From: Saccharomonospora cyanea NA-134
Lineage (GTDB): Bacteria > Actinomycetota > Actinomycetes > Mycobacteriales > Pseudonocardiaceae
NCBI RefSeq assembly: GCF_000244975.1
Contig: NZ_CM001440.1
Location: forward strand, 2,960,325-3,024,324
Direction of reading: 5' to 3'
Length of the DNA: 64,000 nt
Positions within the stretch are counted from its first letter, which is position 1, and each line of letters starts with the position of its first letter. The notes beneath the pieces are model-generated. The model did not search any database. It was not told the origin of the DNA and saw nothing but the letters and a program-made list of their open reading frames with translations. The position numbers were made by a program, and so were the translations under genes. Positions 40,852 through 49,495 of the stretch are shown in pieces.

Positions 40852-41394
40852 TCATCGCCACAGTGACTGTCCGACTCCCAGCACCCGGTTGACGGCCACC
40901 CCGAGTACGGTCACCAGCACCACGGCCACCGCTATGTCCACGACCGACGTCAGCAAGCCGAGGCTGATGATGAGGGTCGTCGCGCCGGCCGGAGGATGCG
41001 GGCAGTCCAGCAGCCGCAGGACGAACGCGGTGAGCGCCACGGACAACGCCGCGGCCACGATCCGTGGTCCCGTCACCCCTTCCTCGGTCACGGAGGGATG
41101 TGCGGTCAGGCCGAGGAGCGCGAGGCAACCGATGCCCGCCAGGATCGCTACGCCGTGACCGACGAGGGTGCTGCGCGGTGCGGCCGACTTCTGCAGGGGG
41201 GACTCGAAGAACAGCATGACGGTGGGACCGAGGCTGGGGAACAGGTACGGCTGCTTGACGACCAGCGCGATCGCGCCGACGGCGCTCGTCACCGCCAGAC
41301 ACGTCGCGAACGCGTAGGCAGCGGCACCACCCCGCCCGGCTCGGCGTTGCGCGGCGCCCAGGGCACCGCCGGGTTCGTCGTGCACGGTCTTCAC
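40852..41394 (-). CDS. HPP-family integral membrane protein
   Basis: A 180-residue protein with four to five membrane helices and the eponymous motif in LLDCPHPPAGATTLI (about 130-144). SLGPTVMLFFESPLQK is also family-typical. GTG start overlaps the upstream gene by 4 bases. HPP proteins of cyanobacteria and plastids transport nitrite; next to a molybdopterin nitrate-reductase-like enzyme a nitrite/nitrate role is a reasonable inference. Confidence 0.88.
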   Translation of the reverse strand: MKTVHDEPGGALGAAQRRAGRGGAAAYAFATCLAVTSAVGAIALVVKQPYLFPSLGPTVMLFFESPLQKSAAPRSTLVGHGVAILAGIGCLALLGLTAHPSVTEEGVTGPRIVAAALSVALTAFVLRLLDCPHPPAGATTLIISLGLLTSVVDIAVAVVLVTVLGVAVNRVLGVGQSLWR

Positions 41395-41849
41395 CTCGCC
41401 GCGATGAGGGCCTGCGGCGCGGCCTGCTTGATCCGTGAGCGCAGCCAGACGAGCTGGCGCCTGGTCTCCGGTTCACAGGTGTCGATGACGTGGAGCAGTT
41501 CCCGGTCGCGCAGCCCCTGAGCGGCCTGCCCCACGACGGTCCAGGTCATGTCGGTGAGGCTGGCCAGCATGTGAAGGTCCTGCAGGTCGCGCAGCAGCCC
41601 GACGGGTCCGCTGCGCGTGTGTTCCAGCCCCGCCGCGTGCAGGCGCTCGGGTTCGGCCTCGCGGTGTTCGCCATAGCGTTCCACGAGCGGTTTCAGAGCT
41701 TCTGCCTGCCGGTCGGTCCGCCCGGCGAGGAGCCGGCAGAGGTGCCACACGTCGGGCTCCTCACCGTGCCCGCGTGAGACCTCGCGGAACGCGTCGGCGA
41801 GCGTGTTCAACGACGTGTGGAGCAGACCCAGGTAGGTAGCCAGGTGCAT
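41391..41849 (-). CDS. Helical hypothetical protein linked to the molybdoenzyme
   Basis: A 152-residue protein predicted almost entirely helical, with a ferritin-like look (LHTSLNTLADAFREVSRGHG, and LHMLASLTDMTWTVVGQAAQ). It has histidines at helix positions but no clear EXXH iron site. It sits 12 bases after the molybdopterin oxidoreductase gene and overlaps the HPP gene by 4 bases, so it belongs to that operon. Function unknown. Confidence 0.65.
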   Translation of the reverse strand: MHLATYLGLLHTSLNTLADAFREVSRGHGEEPDVWHLCRLLAGRTDRQAEALKPLVERYGEHREAEPERLHAAGLEHTRSGPVGLLRDLQDLHMLASLTDMTWTVVGQAAQGLRDRELLHVIDTCEPETRRQLVWLRSRIKQAAPQALIAAR

Positions 41850-41861
41850 AGGTTCGCCCGT

Positions 41862-44357
41862 TCACGAGTGGTGCGGCACGTTGGGGGTTCGGTCGGGTGT
41901 CGGCGCTGGTGGCGGCGGTTCCGTGACCGCCACGTCTTCTGCCACATCGTCGTTTCCCGAGGTCGCCGTGACACCGGCCGGATCGTGTGGCGCGGAGGCC
42001 GTGGTGGTGGGGGCGGGAGCGGGTCCGGCGCCGTCGGCGAGCTTGGTCACGCGCACGGCGCTGAGCTTGTAGAGCGGTTGTTTGGACACCGGGTCCCAGT
42101 CGGTGAGGGTGAGCTCGTTGGCCGCCCGGGTGTGTCCGTCCGCGCCGCTGTCCCAGTAGCCGTAGTGAAACGGCAGGAACACCACTCCGTCGCGTCCCCG
42201 GCCGACGCGTACGGGCAGCTCCACGCGGCCGCGCCGGGACTCGACGCTGACCACGTCCCCCTCGGCGACACCCAGTTCGGCGGCGTCGCGCTCCGACAAC
42301 TCGACCCACGGCTCCGGCGCCGCGCGGCGGAGCCGACGGGAGCGGCCGGTCTTGGTGCGGGTGTGGAAGTGGTAGACGGTACGCCCGGTCGTGCACACGA
42401 ACGGGTAGTCCCCACCCGCTTGTTCGGGCGGAGACACGTACTCCGCGGACCTGAGCAACGCCTGGCCTTCCGGGCGCAGCGCGTGGTACTCCGACCGTGA
42501 GGTGGTGCCGCCGGTGAGCAGGTCACGACCGTAGCTCTCACACACGTCCGCGTGCGTGGGGAACACGGCATCGGCGTACAGGCGGTCACAGCCGTCCGGG
42601 TACTCGTCGTTGCACGGCCACGGGATACCGCTGCCGCCGCGCAACCTGTCGTAGGACAGGCCTGTGTAGTCGCACAGCCGCCCTCGGCTGCACTCCTTCC
42701 ACGCCTCGAACGCGCTCTCCGGGTCGCTCCATTTGATCAGCGGGTCGCCGTCGCGGTCTCGCAGGTCCATACGACGGGCGTAGTCGAGGAAGATGTCGAG
42801 ATCGGAGCGTGCTTCTCCGGGTGGCTCCACTGCCTTCTCCGACAGGTGCACGGTGCGGTTGACGTTGGTGAACGTGCCCTGTTTCTCCCCCCACAGCGCC
42901 GCGGGCAGCACCACGTCCGCGTACTCGGCGGTCTCGGTGAGGAAACCGTCCTGAACGACGACGAACAGGTCTTCCTTGGCGAGGATCTCCCGGATCCGCG
43001 GCAGTTCGGGGAGCGACACAGCCGGGTTGGTGGCGGAGATCCACAGGAACCGGATCGAGCCCTGCTCGGCGTAACGCCAGATCTGCATGGCGTGGGTGGG
43101 TGGAGCCCAGTGCGGAATGGTCAGCGGGTCCACGTTCCACAGCTCGGCGAGCTGCTGGATGTGCTCCGGGTTGTCCCAGTTCCGAAAGCCTGGCAGGTCA
43201 CCGTCCGCACCGGCCTCGCGGGTGTTCTGGGCGGTGGGCTGCCCGTTCATCTGCAGGATCCCGCACCCCGGCCTGCCGAGGAGTCCGCGGAGCAGGTGCA
43301 GGTTGTTGACCTGGCAGGCCGCGGCCGTGGCCTGGTGCGACTGGTAGAAACCCTGCAGCACGGTGGACAGCACACGGTCGGAGGTGCCGAACACCTCGGC
43401 CGCCCGCCGCACGTCATGAGGATCGATCCGGCAGATACGCGCCACGTGCTCCGGCGTGTACGGCTCCACGGTGGCCGCGAGTTCGTCGTAGCCGAGCGTG
43501 TGCGCGGCGACGTAGTCGTGGTCGATCCACCCGCGTGTGATGATCTCTCGGATGAGGCCGTTCATGAGGGCCTGGTTGGTCCCCGGCAACGGGGCCAGGT
43601 GCACTCCCCCGCTCTGCGCGCACGCCTCGGTCACCGGTGTGCGCCGGGGGTCGACGGCGACGACGACGGGCGGGTCGGCTCCGTGGAGCCGGTCCAGTAC
43701 CCGAGCCCACAACACCGTCTGCGTCTCGGCCATGTTGTGTCCGAAGAGGAACAGCGCGTCGCAGGACTCGATGTCGGAGTAGCTGCCGGGTTGCCCGTCG
43801 GAGCCGAAGGTCTCCTTCAGGGCGGCGGCGGCCGTCGCCGTGCACAGCCGCGTGTTGCCGTCCATGTGCGGCGTCCCCAGACCGGCCTTGCCGATCACGC
43901 CGAGGGTGTAGTACTCCTCCAGGAACAGCTGACCGCTGGTGTAGAACCCGTGGGACAGGGGCCCTGTCTCGTCCAGCAGCTCACGCGAGCGGCGGACGAT
44001 CAGGCTCATGGCCGTGTCCCAGTCCGTTTCCTGAAGCCGCCCGTCACTCCGCACGAGCGGACGGGTCAACCGGTCCGTCCGGTTCCACTGCCAGGATCCG
44101 TACAGTCCTTTGGGGCCCAACCGTCCGTGGTTGACCACATCGCCCGCGCGGCCGCGAATCCCGACCATGCGGCCGTCCTTCACCGCGATGTCGCACGCGC
44201 AACCGTTGCTGCACAACACGCACGCCGACTGCACCCAGGCGTCGACGTCCGACGGGGCCAGCCCCTCGTCGAGGTGGAGGTCCACCCGGACCGGCCACGG
44301 CGTGTCCTTCGCGTGTGGCGTGCGTGTTCCCCAGATGTCCGCGATGCGGTCGGCCAT
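41862..44357 (-). CDS. Molybdopterin oxidoreductase, nitrate reductase/formate dehydrogenase type
   Basis: An 831-residue bis-MGD enzyme. The N-terminal cluster motif is C46-x2-C49-x3-C53, with an extra C55; the usual fourth cysteine (GRLCxKG) is Gly81 (GRLGPKG). The molybdenum ligand is probably C172 in NTRLCTATAAA. The C-terminal molydopterin-binding domain (about 650-770) is present, followed by a Pro/Thr/Ala-rich tail. Start ATG 44357 has GGGGAG upstream; longer frames are unsupported. It is cytosolic (no Tat signal). Partner genes are a helical protein and an HPP transporter, which favours assimilatory nitrate reduction; formate oxidation remains possible. Confidence 0.88.
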   Translation of the reverse strand: MADRIADIWGTRTPHAKDTPWPVRVDLHLDEGLAPSDVDAWVQSACVLCSNGCACDIAVKDGRMVGIRGRAGDVVNHGRLGPKGLYGSWQWNRTDRLTRPLVRSDGRLQETDWDTAMSLIVRRSRELLDETGPLSHGFYTSGQLFLEEYYTLGVIGKAGLGTPHMDGNTRLCTATAAAALKETFGSDGQPGSYSDIESCDALFLFGHNMAETQTVLWARVLDRLHGADPPVVVAVDPRRTPVTEACAQSGGVHLAPLPGTNQALMNGLIREIITRGWIDHDYVAAHTLGYDELAATVEPYTPEHVARICRIDPHDVRRAAEVFGTSDRVLSTVLQGFYQSHQATAAACQVNNLHLLRGLLGRPGCGILQMNGQPTAQNTREAGADGDLPGFRNWDNPEHIQQLAELWNVDPLTIPHWAPPTHAMQIWRYAEQGSIRFLWISATNPAVSLPELPRIREILAKEDLFVVVQDGFLTETAEYADVVLPAALWGEKQGTFTNVNRTVHLSEKAVEPPGEARSDLDIFLDYARRMDLRDRDGDPLIKWSDPESAFEAWKECSRGRLCDYTGLSYDRLRGGSGIPWPCNDEYPDGCDRLYADAVFPTHADVCESYGRDLLTGGTTSRSEYHALRPEGQALLRSAEYVSPPEQAGGDYPFVCTTGRTVYHFHTRTKTGRSRRLRRAAPEPWVELSERDAAELGVAEGDVVSVESRRGRVELPVRVGRGRDGVVFLPFHYGYWDSGADGHTRAANELTLTDWDPVSKQPLYKLSAVRVTKLADGAGPAPAPTTTASAPHDPAGVTATSGNDDVAEDVAVTEPPPPAPTPDRTPNVPHHS

Positions 44358-44401
44358 GTTTCTCCCCGGTCGATCCGGCACTCGTGCGCGACGAGTACCC
44401 G

Positions 44402-44760
44402 TCACGTCGTTTTCGAACCTTCCCGGGTGTCACGCCAGGTGAGGACCGTGCAGGCGAGCGCTGCCGCCCCGAGTGACGGGCGTGGAACCCGCCCGACCCA
44501 GCCGCCCACATACTCGGTGGCGTGCTGGTCCAGCCGACCAACTCGACCTGCCGCTCGGCGTGCTCACGGAGCACCACGGGCGACTGTTCCGGGACCGGCA
44601 TGAGGGCGTACCTGCTCGTCCGCCGCTGTCTGTCGGCCGGAGCCGCGTAGAAACGCGGAAACAGCGCGTTACCACCGACCATCACGATGGTGCCGATGGA
44701 GGTCTCGTCGGCCTCGGCGTAGGCGGGTAGGTCGTCCCACTTGCGTGTCCGCGCTGAACC
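44402..44760 (-). pseudogene. Frameshifted ORF upstream of the molybdoenzyme
   Basis: Coding-like sequence in two frames. The first part reads KWDDLPAYAEADETSIG ... RYALMPVPEQSPVVL ... HAERQVELV; after about 44,535 the coding pattern continues in another frame as LDQHATEYVGGWVGRVP and ends with TWRDTREGSKTT and a TGA 45 bases before the molybdoenzyme ATG. The upstream end fades under the promoter of the divergent TRIC gene. No family recognised. Either a decayed gene or a sequencing indel. Confidence 0.45.
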
Positions 44761-44910
44761 TCCAGCACGGTCCGCAGCTCCGCGGCCGCTGACGGCACCC
44801 GCTCCGGTGCGGACAGTGATCAGCGGAACACGACTGTCCCGAGCCGTGCTGTGGACTCCGAAGCCGGTGCCCGCAGGCAACGCGGCAGAGCCGGCCCCCA
44901 GACTGGCGGT

Positions 44911-45609
44911 ATGCTCCAATCGCCCGTCATCCTCACCCTCGATCTGCTAGGCACGTTCGCGTTCGGCCTGAACGGCGCCCTCACCGCCGCGCGGGCCGCC
45001 CGGCTGGACCTGGTCGGCGTGCTGGTGCTGGGCATGATGACCGCACTGGGCGGTGGGATCCTCCGGGACATCCTGATCAACGTCCCCCCGGCGACCTTCG
45101 GCGACGTGCGTTACCTCGCACTGGCCGCGGGCGGCGCGCTCGTCGCGTTCCTGCTGAGCGTGGAACTCGAGCGCTACACCCGGCTCATCACCATCTTCGA
45201 CGCCGTCGGGTTGAGCGTGTTCTGTGTGACCGGCACCAGCAAGGCCCTCGACGCCGGGCTGGGAAGCGTGCAGGCGGTTCTCCTCGGCGTGATCACGGCC
45301 GTGGGCGGCGGAACGCTGCGGGACGTGGCCGTCCTGCGGATCCCCTCGGTCCTGACCAGTGACTTCTACGCCGTTCCCGCTCTCGTCGGCGCCGTCCTCA
45401 CGGCAGCGGCCATCGGCATCGGAGTCCACGGCCTCGTCGGCTCGCTCGTCCCGGCAGCGGTGGCTCTCGTCATCCGGCTGCTCGGCGTCCGCTACAACCT
45501 GCGGGTGCCCCGCACCCGCGAACGTGGCTTCCGATCCAGCGCCGAGGACTTCGGAACGTGGCGGCGTAGACGACGCGGCCGCGAGGACGGCGACGAAACC
45601 GGCACCTGA
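44911..45609 (+). CDS. TRIC-type (UPF0126/YadS) cation channel protein
   Basis: A 232-residue membrane protein with a twofold-repeated core: GTFAFGLNGALTAARA ... GGGILRDILINVPP and GLSVFCVTGTSKALDAG ... GGGTLRDVAVLRIP. These G-G-G-x-x-R-D loops are the hallmark of the family. Seven helices are expected. Bacterial homologues are trimeric K+/cation channels. The basic C-terminal tail (RRRRRGRED) is cytosolic. ATG 44911; upstream frames are shadows. Confidence 0.92.
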   Translation: MLQSPVILTLDLLGTFAFGLNGALTAARAARLDLVGVLVLGMMTALGGGILRDILINVPPATFGDVRYLALAAGGALVAFLLSVELERYTRLITIFDAVGLSVFCVTGTSKALDAGLGSVQAVLLGVITAVGGGTLRDVAVLRIPSVLTSDFYAVPALVGAVLTAAAIGIGVHGLVGSLVPAAVALVIRLLGVRYNLRVPRTRERGFRSSAEDFGTWRRRRRGREDGDETGT

Positions 45610-45723
45610 GGCAGGCGACACCGCACCGCGATGCGCATCGGCAGCCCCGAGTGCATGCTGGACGTGGTGCGGCATGAGCACCCCAACCACCCGCCCGGCT
45701 CGGGCCGTTCCGCGGGAGGGCAC

Positions 45724-46420
45724 ATGCCGGTCGACTCTCGTGTACCGGCCATCCTCACCGGCCTGGAGAGTGTCCGGGACCGGCAGGAAGACGTCTGCCG
45801 GGACCTGCATGCCCACCCCGAGTTGCCGCACCAGGAGCACCGCACCGCGTCGGAGGTCTCCAAGCGACTGCGCGAGCCCGGCTACGAAGTCCACGACGGA
45901 GTCGGCGGCACCGGTGTCGTGAGAGTGCTGGCGAACGGTGACGGGCCCGCGGTCCTGCTCCGTGCCGACATGGAGGCCCTACCAGTCCGGGAGACCACCG
46001 GCCTGCCCAACGCCAGCACCGTGACGGCCGACGGGACTCCCGTCATGCACGCCTGCGGCCACGACGTGCACGTCACCTGCCTCCTGGGCGCGGCTCGCCT
46101 GCTGGCCTCGGGCACCGACCACTGGAACGGCACCGTCATCGCGGTGTTCCAACCCGCCGAGGAGGCCGCCGACGGAGCGCGGAGCATGGTCGAGGATGGC
46201 CTCGAACGGCTCGTTCCTCGGCCCGATGTCGCGCTCGGGCAAGCACGTCCTGCCGCTGCCGGCGGGTCAGGCGGCCACCAACTCCGGCCCTACGCTGGCG
46301 GCAGGCGACAGCATGCGCATCACCGTGCACGGGCGCGGTGCCCACGGGTCCATGCCGCAGTCGGCGGTCGACCCGGTGGTGCTCGCCTCCCTGATCGTCG
46401 CCGCCCTCACCTGGCTCTGA
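45724..46420 (+). pseudogene. Decayed M20 amidohydrolase (hippurate hydrolase type)
   Basis: An M20D peptidase gene with two lesions. The N-terminal part is clear: RDLHAHPELPHQEHRT and the zinc site MHACGHDVHV, then QPAEEAADGARSM. A one-base frameshift near 46,240 moves coding into the next frame (HVLPLPAGQAATNSGPTL then HGRGAHGSMPQSAVDPV). The gene then stops at 46,420 (LIVAALTWL), so the C-terminal third including the last metal histidine is missing. Confidence 0.85.
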
Positions 46421-46509
46421 GCCGTCCCGGACCGCATCCCGCTCGCGAAGCCGTCGACACTGCGGCGAGTGACCGCGAGGCGATCACTCCGCGTGGCTTC
46501 CCGCGCAGG

Positions 46510-47220
46510 TCAGAAGTGGTCGAGCAGCTGACCGAACCGCTCCAACGTCACGAGACGTTCCGCATCGGGATCCAGCTCTGCGTGCTCCAACACCCACGTG
46601 TTGTCGTTCGGCACGTACACCGCGCCCATGCCGACGGCCAGTGCGGGCAGAATGTCGGAGGCGGGCGAATTGCCCACCATCCACGTCGACGCGGGATCCA
46701 ACCCGTACCGCTCGGCAAGCCAGGAGTACGTGGTGGCGTCCTTCTCCCGCACCACGTGAACAGCCTGGAAGTACCCGCGCAGCCCGGAATGGTCGAGCTT
46801 GCGCCACTGGTCGTCCGTGGCCCCCTTGGTCAGCAGCAGAAGTGGGTACCGCTCCTGCAGCGTCCCGAGGGTCTCGGCCACGTCGGGGATCAGTTCGATG
46901 CGGCAGTCCAGCACCGCTTCCGCCAGTCGCCGCAGGTGGTCGCGTTCCTCCGGGGTGGCGGGCCGCTGGTGGATCCGTTCCAGGCAGTCACCGAGGCTGC
47001 GCAGGAACACCGAGGCACCGTAGCCGTGCCGGGCCGTGTTGGCGCGCTCGACCTCGACGAGCAGTTCCCGCACGTCCGCCGCGTCGAGTCCGGGCCGTGC
47101 CTGCCAGCCGCAGAAGTCGTCGATGGCCCGCTCGAACACGACGTTGCACTCCCACAGGGTGTCGTCGGCGTCGAACACCAGCACGGGTCGGCGGTCGAAC
47201 ACGGCGCATCCCCCAGACAT
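46510..47220 (-). CDS. HAD-superfamily hydrolase
   Basis: A 236-residue haloacid-dehalogenase-type phosphatase. Motif I is FDADDTLWE (about 16-24; nucleophile D17), motif II LLTKGATD, motif III lysine in REKDATTY, motif IV GNSPASDI. It has a helical cap domain typical of subfamily I. ATG 47220 chosen; a longer frame upstream overlaps the divergent SGNH gene. Substrate unknown. Confidence 0.9.
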   Translation of the reverse strand: MSGGCAVFDRRPVLVFDADDTLWECNVVFERAIDDFCGWQARPGLDAADVRELLVEVERANTARHGYGASVFLRSLGDCLERIHQRPATPEERDHLRRLAEAVLDCRIELIPDVAETLGTLQERYPLLLLTKGATDDQWRKLDHSGLRGYFQAVHVVREKDATTYSWLAERYGLDPASTWMVGNSPASDILPALAVGMGAVYVPNDNTWVLEHAELDPDAERLVTLERFGQLLDHF

Positions 47221-47298
47221 GGACTCGGGCGTGGACGCCGGAATGCTGCCATGCCGGCCCCGGCACGAGCGAACCCTTTTCGCGTAGAATGATCGACC

Positions 47299-48381
47299 GT
47301 GCGCAGGTCTCGGTGGGTGCTCAGCGCGTTGGCACTCGCGGCCGTCGCCGTTCTGGTCGCCGTGTTCGTCTTCACCGGCCCTGGTCCTGAGTCTCCCGTC
47401 GAGCGGCCCGGGCCTCCCGGGACCGGCCCGCTGACCGTCGTTTCGCTGGGTGACAGCACGCTGTCCGGCGAAGGTGCGGGCGACTACACACCCGACACCG
47501 ACGGCAGGGGCGGTAACTGGTGCCACCGCTCCCCGCATGCGATGGTGCATCAGATCGAGCTCACCGGCGTCACCGAGTCGGTCAACCTCGCCTGTTCCGG
47601 AGCACCGTCGGGCCACGTCGCGCTCGGCGACGTCGAGCAGTGGACCGAACCGTCCCAGGCAGGCCGGCTACGCGAGCTGCTCGACGACCACCGGGTCACG
47701 GCAGTGGTCGTCGCGATCGGAGCCAACGACGAACCTCACTTCTCCCGACTGATCTCCGAGTGCTTCACCTCGTGGTTCCTGCAACAGGGCTCGCCGTGCA
47801 GCGCCAGGATCAAACAGGACTGGCAGCAGCGGCTCGACGCCATGGTGCCCAAGGTCGTGGCCGCGCTCGACGACGTCAAGCAGGTGCTGAAGGAGGCGGG
47901 CTACGAGCGGTCGGACTACGAACTCGTCCTCCAGTCGTACGCCTCCCCCATCGGACCCGGCATCCCGGAGGAGTGGCGCAACCTCAACGGCTGCCCGTTC
48001 CGCACCGACGACCTGCGGTGGGTGGCCGAGACCGGTGCGGTCGAGCTGTCGGAGGCGCTGCGAGGCGCCGCCCGGCAGGCCGACGTTCGCTTCCTCGACC
48101 TGTCGCGTGCCGGTGTCGGGCACGAGGCGTGCAGCGGCGGCGACGACGCCGAGGACGAGTGGTTCACCCGGTTCACGGTGCGCTGGGACGACCTGGAGGA
48201 AGCGGAACGCGCGAGCCACGCACTCCAGGAGTCGTTCCATCCGAACGCCGCCGGACACGCGCAGGTGGCCCGGTGTATGAGCGAGTTCCTCGCCACCAAC
48301 GACCGGGAGGCCGCCTGTCTGGAGGGCGCGGACGGCCACCTGCACGCCGCACCGTCGCTGCAGTCGCTCGCGGGGAGCTGA
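47299..48381 (+). CDS. Membrane-anchored SGNH hydrolase
   Basis: A 360-residue protein with an N-terminal signal anchor (about 8-27) and an extracellular SGNH/GDSL esterase domain. Catalytic S is in VVSLGDSTLSGEG (block I), N in VAIGANDEPH (block III), and H in ESFHPNAAGHAQVA (block V). Start is GTG 47299; a TAGAAT hexamer ends 8 bases upstream, which suggests a leaderless transcript. It resembles actinobacterial secreted esterases acting on cell-envelope esters or lipids. Confidence 0.88.
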   Translation: MRRSRWVLSALALAAVAVLVAVFVFTGPGPESPVERPGPPGTGPLTVVSLGDSTLSGEGAGDYTPDTDGRGGNWCHRSPHAMVHQIELTGVTESVNLACSGAPSGHVALGDVEQWTEPSQAGRLRELLDDHRVTAVVVAIGANDEPHFSRLISECFTSWFLQQGSPCSARIKQDWQQRLDAMVPKVVAALDDVKQVLKEAGYERSDYELVLQSYASPIGPGIPEEWRNLNGCPFRTDDLRWVAETGAVELSEALRGAARQADVRFLDLSRAGVGHEACSGGDDAEDEWFTRFTVRWDDLEEAERASHALQESFHPNAAGHAQVARCMSEFLATNDREAACLEGADGHLHAAPSLQSLAGS

Positions 48382-48390
48382 GCGAGCAGT

Positions 48391-48472
48391 GACCGCGGAC
48401 ATCCGTGCCCGAACTACGAACACGCGTCCGCAAGGTGCGGACACGCGTTCACAGGCTGCGGACACGCCGTCA
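48391..48472. repeat. Intergenic GCGGACACGC-type repeats, copy B
   Basis: Between the convergent SGNH and toxin genes. GCGGACACGCGTTCACAGGCTGCGGACACGCCG (48437-48469) matches 30347-30379 with two mismatches. Further upstream the same core recurs as ACCGCGGACATCC and, inverted, ACACGCGTCCGCA. May act as a bidirectional terminator or a dispersed repeat. Confidence 0.6.
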
Positions 48473-48769
48473 GAGGTCGAGGGCGGCTCGCAACGCGCTG
48501 TCGATCTGCTCCTGAACCTCGGTGTCGATCTCGGCGACACACTCCCGCAGCCACGGCCGGTACAGCCGCGTCACGTTGACCGTCGAGACCCAGTAGCGCC
48601 CGTCGACGGCCACCCCGAGGATGTCGTGGGGGTCGCGGTCCAGCAGCTCGGTACCCAGCAACCACGGCCGGTCGGAGTCGTTGACACCGTCGGACGACAG
48701 CAGCACCATCTGCCGTGCTCGGGCCTGTTCTGAAGGTGGATGGTAGGTCCAGACCTCACCCCTGCGCAC
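48470..48769 (-). CDS. MazF/PemK-like toxin
   Basis: A 99-residue protein opening with VRRGEVWTYHPP, the MazF/PemK signature (RGEVW). It continues with RQMVLLSSDGVND, LGTELLDRDP and ends with a helix EQIDSALRAALDL. GTG start overlaps the antitoxin gene by 14 bases. Probably an mRNA-cleaving endoribonuclease neutralised by the adjacent RHH-type antitoxin. Confidence 0.78.
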   Translation of the reverse strand: MRRGEVWTYHPPSEQARARQMVLLSSDGVNDSDRPWLLGTELLDRDPHDILGVAVDGRYWVSTVNVTRLYRPWLRECVAEIDTEVQEQIDSALRAALDL

Positions 48770-48998
48770 GCAGGTCCTCCAGCGCGGCGGCCAGCTCGGC
48801 CTCGTCCCGCGACGCCGCCTCTTCGGCAGCCCGACGGTGCCCGACCAGGTCGGGCACCCGGAAACCGGTGCGTACGGCCTCGCGGCGCGCGGCTCTGGAC
48901 AGCCATGCCGACACCGAGACCCCGTGGGCCTTGGCCGCCTGTTCGGCGAACGCCAGCACACCGTCGTCCAGCGACACCGTCACCTTCCGCGTTGCCAT
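48756..48998 (-). CDS. Ribbon-helix-helix antitoxin
   Basis: An 80-residue protein with an N-terminal ribbon-helix-helix pattern (TRKVTVSLDDGVLAFAEQ then VSVSAWLSRAARREA) and an acidic C-terminal helix (AELAAALEDLR) for toxin binding. ATG 48998 is preferred over ATG 49007. Translated in overlap with the toxin gene; probably autoregulates the pair. Confidence 0.82.
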   Translation of the reverse strand: MATRKVTVSLDDGVLAFAEQAAKAHGVSVSAWLSRAARREAVRTGFRVPDLVGHRRAAEEAASRDEAELAAALEDLRAQG

Positions 48999-49039
48999 GG
49001 CGACCATGGTAGCGCGGAACACCCCTGGGTGGGGGAGGC

Positions 49040-49495
49040 TCACAGGGTCGGCGAGCGCCCTTCGAACGGCGTGGACAGCACGACGGTGGTGCGAGTGGAG
49101 ACCTTGGCCGCTTCCCGGATTCGCCGCAACAGGTCCTCCAGCGCCAGGGGCGACGCAACCCGCACGAGAAGCACGTAGGACTCGTCACCGGCCACCGAGT
49201 AGCAGGACTCGATCTCGGAGATGTGCTCCAGCCGCTGCGGGTAGTCGTCGGGGGCCGCGGGGTCGTTCGGCGTCAGCGAGATCAGCGCCGTCAGCGGCAG
49301 TCCGATCTGTTCCCCGTCGAGCCGAGCGGTGTACCCGCGAATGACGCCACGCTGTTCCAGCCTGCGCACCCGCTGGTGCACGGCCGACACCGACAGTCCG
49401 ACCCGCTCGGCCAGGTCGGTGAAACTGCGGCGACCGTCGGCCGACAGCTCCCGCACGATGGCCCGGTCGAGCGGCTCCAGTCCCCCGCTGGTCAT
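49040..49495 (-). CDS. Lrp/AsnC-family regulator
   Basis: A 151-residue regulator with an N-terminal HTH (SFTDLAERVGLSVSAVHQRV) and a C-terminal RAM ligand-binding domain (ISEIESCYSVAGDESYVLLV). ATG 49495 overlaps the M24 peptidase stop by 4 bases (ATGA), so it is co-translated with the peptidase; amino-acid or peptide sensing linked to peptide breakdown is plausible. Confidence 0.93.
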   Translation of the reverse strand: MTSGGLEPLDRAIVRELSADGRRSFTDLAERVGLSVSAVHQRVRRLEQRGVIRGYTARLDGEQIGLPLTALISLTPNDPAAPDDYPQRLEHISEIESCYSVAGDESYVLLVRVASPLALEDLLRRIREAAKVSTRTTVVLSTPFEGRSPTL

